A DNA stretch of 9,873 nucleotides, taken from NCBI GenBank assembly GCA_964414205.1, contig CAYPVP010000055.1:1-9873 (forward strand), read 5' to 3'. Source of the DNA: STD2-102 sp964414205 (GTDB taxonomy: Bacteria; Bacillota; Clostridia; Christensenellales; CAG-917). A program made the position numbers and the translations under genes. How positions within the stretch are numbered: the first letter of the stretch is position 1; each line of letters starts with the position of its first letter. The notes under the pieces are model-generated. The model was not told the DNA's origin and searched no databases. It saw only the letters and a program-made list of their open reading frames with translations. This document shows, piece after piece, positions 5,101 through 9,873 of the stretch.

Positions 5101-8100
5101 ATGAAACGAAAAGGCGTGCTATATTTGATTTTAGTGCTTGTTTCAGTTTTGCTTATGGCAACATTTGCTGCCTGTGATGGCCCACTTGCAAAAGCAGGGA
5201 AAACTCCATTAAGTCTTGGAATTGACAACCCATATCAATTGGGGACTTTTGAAATTCCAGCAGATGGTTTAGAATCTGTTGACAGCGACTTTAAATTTGA
5301 AAATGTTCGTGCCAGAGTTGCATATAGTGATGGGTCATACAGCGAATATTTCAATTTGACAAAAGACATGCTTGCAACAAACAACACTGGGAAGTTTGAA
5401 GAAGGAGAGCAAGTTTTCAAAATTCAATATTCAGTAGAAGATGTTGTTGTAAAAGGCAGTTTCAAGGTTAATTTGCGCGTTCGCACCGAGCAAGACACAA
5501 TGTATGTTTTGGGAAATGGCGCTTACAGAAAATTTAATACATACGCTTATAATCCAAATGAAAAGTTATTAACTTATAACGATTTTAAAGATTCAATCAG
5601 TGTTCCATCAAAACAAGGATATGTCATCAAAGGTTTTGTTGTTTTTTCAGAAAATGACAGCATCGAAGTTTGGAAAAACAAAACTGATGCTGAAATTGCT
5701 GGAAAAATCAACGAATTGTCTGCTGTTGATAAAAATGTTTTGAATGAAACAAATTGGCCTGAAAATGGTTTTGCTGTCAAAGACAAAATGGTTTTGGGTG
5801 TTGTTTGGAAAGAAGGTAAAACACAAGTAAACTTCAAATTCAATTTTGATAAATTTAATATTTCAACAGATAGATATGCCGATTATGTTGAAAACATTGC
5901 TACAAACACACCTGTTAAGAAACCGATTGTTGACAATTCGGTCATTCCTGGTTGGAGTTTGAGTGGTTGGTATTCTGATGAAGCACTTTCAACTCCTTTC
6001 AATTTCTTTTCACCAGTCACAACTGCAAGTGTAAATGTTTATGCAAAATGGACAAAGAATTTGAGAAACGTCACATTGAATTTGAATGGTGGTGTTTTGA
6101 ATGAAAAATACTTTTCAATTGTAGACAAAAAATTTAGTGAAATTCAAGACACTTCAACTGTTTTAAAGGGCGAAATTTTGTCAACAGGAGATATGGTTGA
6201 AAAAATTCGCTATAATAATGTTGAATTTGACCAAAATCTTTTGCTTGCAAATTTCTTGACCAATTCAAAAGAAACTATAAACGCCAACAACTATATTTAC
6301 AATGGCAAATATAACGAAAGTGGAAGCACTGTAAATAAGTATTACTTTACTTTTGGTGGATGGTTCACTGAAATTGAGTTGATAAATGAATATGATTTTG
6401 CAGTGAAAGACAAAATGCCAGACAATGACATTACACTTTATGCAAAATGGGATGTTGTTGAAGCAACCTCTGCACAATATTATGAAGAACATTTGTTCAA
6501 AAACTTGCCAAACAAAACAAATTATATTGTTAAATCAGACAATACAATTGCCATTACTGGTTTGAACGATAACCAAATTTCATCATTGGAACTTCCTGAT
6601 AAAATTTTTGGAAAATATATCACTGAAATTTCAGCAAATGCTTTTGTTGGTTGCAAAAAACTTATTCAATTTTCAATTAGTGAAAATTCAAAACTTCAAT
6701 CAATTGGCGATGGTGCTTTCAGATTTTTGACAAATTTGAAACGAGTTGTTGTTAGAAAAGCATCAGGAAATGAAAATTTGGAAGTCGCAACTGATGCAAA
6801 TGGAAAATCTCTTGAAATTACTTCTGTTGGTGAAAATGCGTTCCAAGGAACAGGTTGGTTGGGAAAAATTGACCAAAATGTTGACAATCAATGGGTTGTT
6901 GTTGGAAAAGTAATTATAAAATATGTTGGAAATCAAAACATTGTTGAAGTTGGCACAGGCATAGCCAATGCTCCAAACTTCCCAGAAGGGGCACAAATTT
7001 TGGGTGCTAATGCTTTTGCAGAAGCAACAAGTTTGAACAAAATTGTTATTGGAAAAGATATTGTAAGAATAGACAACAAAGCATTTGCAAATTGTTTGAA
7101 TTTGCAAAACATCAGTGTTGAAAAAAATATTGATGGAAAGTTTAATTTGATTTACATTGGAGAAACGGCTTTTGAAGACACAATGTGGGTCAAAGAATTT
7201 GTCAAAAATGAAAGTTATGCTTCATACAAAGCCCTGATTTTGGGTGGAATTTACTATCGTTATGTAAACGAAAATAGCAAAGTTGAAAATGCCACAATTC
7301 CATCAGGAATTTCAATCATTGCTCCATTCGCATTTGGAAGCAACAAACAAATTGCAAGAATTGAATTTGAAGATGAATCTGTAATTTCGATGGTTGGAAA
7401 AAATGCTTTCAATGATACTGTATGGTTTGAAAACATGGCAAAGCAAAATGATGGATTTGTTCAAATCAATGGAATTTTGATTGGATATATGGGCAACGAT
7501 TCTGTTGTTCAAGTTCCTGAAATTTTGAATGGAAAAACCATCACAAAGATTTCGTCACATGCTTTTAGTGGCTATGGAACAAGTTCAATTTTATCAATTT
7601 CAATTCCAGCATCAATAAAGGAAATTGAGCCATTTGCATTTGTTGGAATGACAAAATTGAATTCAGTGTCATATTTGGCACAAAGTTTGAAAAAAGAAAC
7701 TCTTCCAAGAATTTATGAAACTAGTTTCAACAAAAATGCTACTGAAAAAATCAATAGTACCTTTAAAATGTTCTTCACAGTAGAGAAGACAGGCACTGAG
7801 CAATCAATTTATGAAGAAGTTTCAACATTGAAAAATAGTCTTTACAATGATTTTTATCAATCAAACCCTAACCGAGTGGTTGAATTGAAAGACCTTTCTG
7901 TTGAGGTAGATTCAAAACTTATGCCAAAGCATTATATTCGTGAAGGTGCTTCATGGAACATTGAAACATTCTGGGCACAAGCAAACTTGCTTTCAGACAG
8001 TGAAAACGGTGCAAAATTGATTTTGACCAAAACAGATGGTCAAGTCTATTCAGTTCCATTTTTGAGCAAATATATTGCTTCGGGCATTTCAAGTGCAATC

Positions 8101-9624
8101 ACAAATGTTGGTGAAAAACACACATTGCAAGTTGTCTATGGAAATGTTTCTTGCGCATATGACTATTTTATTGAAGGCAGAATTTCAAGTTTGAAAGTCG
8201 TTGTTCAAAACAATTCAAACATGGCAAACGCAAAATATTTTATGAATTCTACAAAATTTATTGTCGATGGTGGAATGTTGAATTTTGTTTTTGCTGAAAC
8301 AATAAGTGACTATCAATTGCCAATTGCTTCAAGTATTGGAAATGGTTTGGAAATTTTGAATTTTTCAACTGCAATTGAAGGAACAAGAACAATTACATTC
8401 AAATATAAGACAATTGGTGGACAAGAAGTTGATGCAACTTATGAAATTCTTGTCAATGCACCACAAATCACTGGAATAAAATTTGTTGAAGATCCAATGA
8501 ATTTGGATGTTGCAACAACACCAACGCTTACAGGCATAAAAATCAAAATTGTTTATTCAAGTTTTAAAGATGGAATTCAAAATTTTGCAAATCCTGAATT
8601 GCAAGAATATCATTATGAAATCATCAACATGAACAACCCTGAGTTGTTGGCTGTGAATGATTTAGGGGTTGTTGTTGACAAAAAGTTTGACACATCAGAA
8701 CCTACAAATGACATTCCAAAAACAATCAATTTGAAATTTGCTGGTGTTACTTCTCAATTGCAATACAACGTTTTGATGCATTCAGATGTTTCAATTTTCA
8801 ATGTTGAATACAACTATGATGACAATTTGGTTGTTGATGAAATTCAAGGTATCTATGGTGGAACAGCAGTGATTTTGGGAGCAAATTCTAGATTGCACCC
8901 AACTACATTGGCAATTCCAGATTCGATTGAAACACAAAGAAAACTGCCAAATGGAGTTTTGAGAAAATATAGACTGACAGTTGTGGAAATTGCTCAAAAT
9001 GCATTTGCAAACGATGACAACTTGCAACGAATTTCAATTTCTAAAAATGTAAAGACAATTGGAAAATCTGCATTTGCAAACTGTGTCAACTTGCAAACAG
9101 TTCTTTTTGCAAATTCACTCTATTCATCTTTGCAAACCATTGAAAATAGTGCATTCTTGAATTGTAAAGTTCTTTCAACAATTGAGTTGCCACAGTCAAC
9201 AAAGAAAATTGGTGAATCATCATTTGCTAACACTGCATTGGAAAATGTTGACTTTACAAAAACTTTGGTCACTGAAATTCCAGGAATGGCTTTCAAGGGT
9301 TGCACAAAACTTGTTACAGTTGAACTGAACAAAGATACAACATCGATTGGTTCGTCAGCATTTATTGATTGTGGACTTATTGCAAGCATCAAAATTCCTG
9401 CAACTGTCACATATATTGGCGATCAAGCATTTACTAACACTTACAAATTGAATGATATCTATATTTTGGGAATGCTTCCTGCTCAACTTGGCAATCAAGC
9501 ATTTGGACCTCTAAATTCAGAAGATATTGCAGTTTTCAGTATATGGGTGCTAAAAGAAAAATTGGAAACATATAAAACTTCGTGGACTTATTATGAACGA
9601 ATTTTGAAAGCAGTAGTAGTATAA
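5101..9624 (+). CDS. Large surface lipoprotein with InlB-type repeats and BspA-type leucine-rich repeats
   Basis: A 1507-residue protein; GGGAGG at 5091-5096 fixes the ATG at 5101. Residues 1-24 are a signal peptide (KRK, then a hydrophobic core) ending in FAAC, so C25 is probably lipidated and the protein anchored on the outer membrane face. Phenylalanine at -3 is a permissive lipobox residue. Next come an Ig-like domain (about 36-128), a degenerate and then two clear Listeria-Bacteroides repeats (to 450; each ends in YAKW after GGW/SGW), leucine-rich repeat block 1 (505-875), Ig-like or unknown beta domains (about 925-1225), and block 2 (1290-1470). It ends with an SLETYKTSW-like cap (KLETYKTSW, 1487-1495), usual for this repeat family. 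No LPXTG, SLH or enzyme domain is seen. The likely role is adhesion or ligand binding, inferred from family. It is a single-gene unit between two strong terminators. Confidence 0.9.
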   Translation: MKRKGVLYLILVLVSVLLMATFAACDGPLAKAGKTPLSLGIDNPYQLGTFEIPADGLESVDSDFKFENVRARVAYSDGSYSEYFNLTKDMLATNNTGKFEEGEQVFKIQYSVEDVVVKGSFKVNLRVRTEQDTMYVLGNGAYRKFNTYAYNPNEKLLTYNDFKDSISVPSKQGYVIKGFVVFSENDSIEVWKNKTDAEIAGKINELSAVDKNVLNETNWPENGFAVKDKMVLGVVWKEGKTQVNFKFNFDKFNISTDRYADYVENIATNTPVKKPIVDNSVIPGWSLSGWYSDEALSTPFNFFSPVTTASVNVYAKWTKNLRNVTLNLNGGVLNEKYFSIVDKKFSEIQDTSTVLKGEILSTGDMVEKIRYNNVEFDQNLLLANFLTNSKETINANNYIYNGKYNESGSTVNKYYFTFGGWFTEIELINEYDFAVKDKMPDNDITLYAKWDVVEATSAQYYEEHLFKNLPNKTNYIVKSDNTIAITGLNDNQISSLELPDKIFGKYITEISANAFVGCKKLIQFSISENSKLQSIGDGAFRFLTNLKRVVVRKASGNENLEVATDANGKSLEITSVGENAFQGTGWLGKIDQNVDNQWVVVGKVIIKYVGNQNIVEVGTGIANAPNFPEGAQILGANAFAEATSLNKIVIGKDIVRIDNKAFANCLNLQNISVEKNIDGKFNLIYIGETAFEDTMWVKEFVKNESYASYKALILGGIYYRYVNENSKVENATIPSGISIIAPFAFGSNKQIARIEFEDESVISMVGKNAFNDTVWFENMAKQNDGFVQINGILIGYMGNDSVVQVPEILNGKTITKISSHAFSGYGTSSILSISIPASIKEIEPFAFVGMTKLNSVSYLAQSLKKETLPRIYETSFNKNATEKINSTFKMFFTVEKTGTEQSIYEEVSTLKNSLYNDFYQSNPNRVVELKDLSVEVDSKLMPKHYIREGASWNIETFWAQANLLSDSENGAKLILTKTDGQVYSVPFLSKYIASGISSAITNVGEKHTLQVVYGNVSCAYDYFIEGRISSLKVVVQNNSNMANAKYFMNSTKFIVDGGMLNFVFAETISDYQLPIASSIGNGLEILNFSTAIEGTRTITFKYKTIGGQEVDATYEILVNAPQITGIKFVEDPMNLDVATTPTLTGIKIKIVYSSFKDGIQNFANPELQEYHYEIINMNNPELLAVNDLGVVVDKKFDTSEPTNDIPKTINLKFAGVTSQLQYNVLMHSDVSIFNVEYNYDDNLVVDEIQGIYGGTAVILGANSRLHPTTLAIPDSIETQRKLPNGVLRKYRLTVVEIAQNAFANDDNLQRISISKNVKTIGKSAFANCVNLQTVLFANSLYSSLQTIENSAFLNCKVLSTIELPQSTKKIGESSFANTALENVDFTKTLVTEIPGMAFKGCTKLVTVELNKDTTSIGSSAFIDCGLIASIKIPATVTYIGDQAFTNTYKLNDIYILGMLPAQLGNQAFGPLNSEDIAVFSIWVLKEKLETYKTSWTYYERILKAVVV
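5827..6450 (+). repeat. Two Listeria-Bacteroides (InlB B-type, Flg_new) repeats in the lipoprotein
   Basis: Copy one spans residues 243-317 (starts VNFKFNFD, then SGWYSDEALSTPF, ends VNVYAKW). Copy two spans 323-450 (starts NVTLNLNGG, then FGGWFTEIELINEYDF, ends ITLYAKW). Copy two carries a roughly 60-residue insertion between its first strand and the GGW motif. These beta-grasp-like repeats act as spacers or binding modules on surface proteins. Confidence 0.8.
6613..7725 (+). repeat. Leucine-rich repeat block 1 (LRR_5/BspA type), about 11 units
   Basis: Repeated pattern I..I...AF..c..L..i.i, residues 505-875. Examples are ITEISANAFVGCKKL, IVRIDNKAFANCLNL and IKEIEPFAFVGMTKL. Three units are replaced by a longer module with a T-x-W after the AF motif (see findings). 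Confidence 0.85.
8968..9510 (+). repeat. Leucine-rich repeat block 2 (LRR_5/BspA type), seven regular units plus a partial one
   Basis: Residues 1290-1470 carry tight units of about 22-26 residues. Examples are VVEIAQNAFANDDNL, VKTIGKSAFANCVNL, TTSIGSSAFIDCGLI and VTYIGDQAFTNTYKL. This block is more regular than block 1 and lies next to the C-terminal cap. Confidence 0.88.
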
Positions 9625-9632
9625 TTTGTATG

Positions 9633-9667
9633 AAAAAGGCAGGAACAGCAACGAGTCCTGCCTTTTT
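9633..9667. terminator. Strong bidirectional terminator after the lipoprotein gene
   Basis: A 12-bp perfect stem pairs 9633-9644 (AAAAAGGCAGGA) with 9656-9667 (TCCTGCCTTTTT) around an 11-base loop. It begins 8 bases after the stop codon. The symmetric A and T runs would also stop minus-strand transcripts arriving from the right. Confidence 0.93.
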
Positions 9668-9873
9668 AAATTGTCTTTTTTCTAAATGTTAAAATTCGAT
9701 TTGAAAAGCGAAACATGTTTTTGTATGTTTTGTTTGAATAATCGCAAATTTTAGCATTTTTTTCAATTTTAGTTTTCTAATACAAATTTTTAAATTTGCA
9801 ATAATACACACTTAAAACAATTGATTTATTTGCAAGTTTACGCTTTGATATGTTGGAAATTTATGGATTGTTT
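9668..9873. other. AT-rich right-hand end, no gene recognised
   Basis: About 200 bases with stops in all frames and no tRNA or clear promoter. A minus-strand frame gives a short basic peptide ending at the terminator edge, but a stop interrupts it within 40 codons. This is probably intergenic sequence leading to a gene beyond the window. Confidence 0.4.

Noticed and set aside
4509..5228. Minus-strand open frames over the acyltransferase end and lipoprotein start
   Set aside because: They run antisense to well-supported genes and one passes through a strong terminator; no family motif is present.
9665..9780. Minus-strand frame ending in a basic peptide next to the terminator
   Set aside because: It is only about 36 codons between stops, with no usable start plus ribosome binding site. 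It could be a decayed gene end but cannot be supported.

Overview
The window is about 9.9 kb of low-GC DNA (roughly 30% G+C, judged by eye). The dipicolinate synthase gene pair, strong AGGAGG-type ribosome binding sites on several genes, and short U-rich hairpin terminators point to an endospore-forming Firmicute. A large lipoprotein with Listeria-Bacteroides repeats and BspA-type leucine-rich repeats suggests an uncultured, host-associated Clostridia lineage. The species cannot be named from the sequence.

Layout. Positions 1-65 hold the 3' end of a plus-strand gene whose stop overlaps the start of a small winged-helix-like protein (62-325). A hairpin at 331-368 follows. A minus-strand DNA-deoxyinosine/hypoxanthine glycosylase gene lies at 467-943. 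After an AT-rich gap comes the minus-strand operon dpaA-dpaB (spoVFA-spoVFB; 2567 down to 1237), which makes dipicolinic acid, the spore-core Ca2+ chelator. Divergently from dpaA runs a P-loop ATPase gene (2658-3656), followed by a PlsC-like acyltransferase with a zinc ribbon (3694-4932). A strong terminator separates this from a 1507-residue lipoprotein (5101-9624) with Ig-like, InlB-type and two blocks of leucine-rich repeats, closed by a strong terminator at 9633-9667. The last 200 bases are AT-rich with no recognisable gene.

How the parts relate. dpaA and dpaB form a translationally coupled unit that converts a lysine-pathway intermediate to dipicolinate during late sporulation. The divergent ATPase has a near-consensus sigma-K-type promoter in the 90-base shared spacer, which suggests it belongs to the same mother-cell programme; this is inference. 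The acyltransferase acts in phospholipid synthesis, and the lipoprotein is probably an exposed binding or adhesion protein. I found no convincing new defence or mobile system. The points most worth following up are the ATPase with a degenerate second P-loop beside dpaAB, the divergent shortened DpaA, and a recurring arrangement of -10 elements placed directly before start codons that lack a ribosome binding site.
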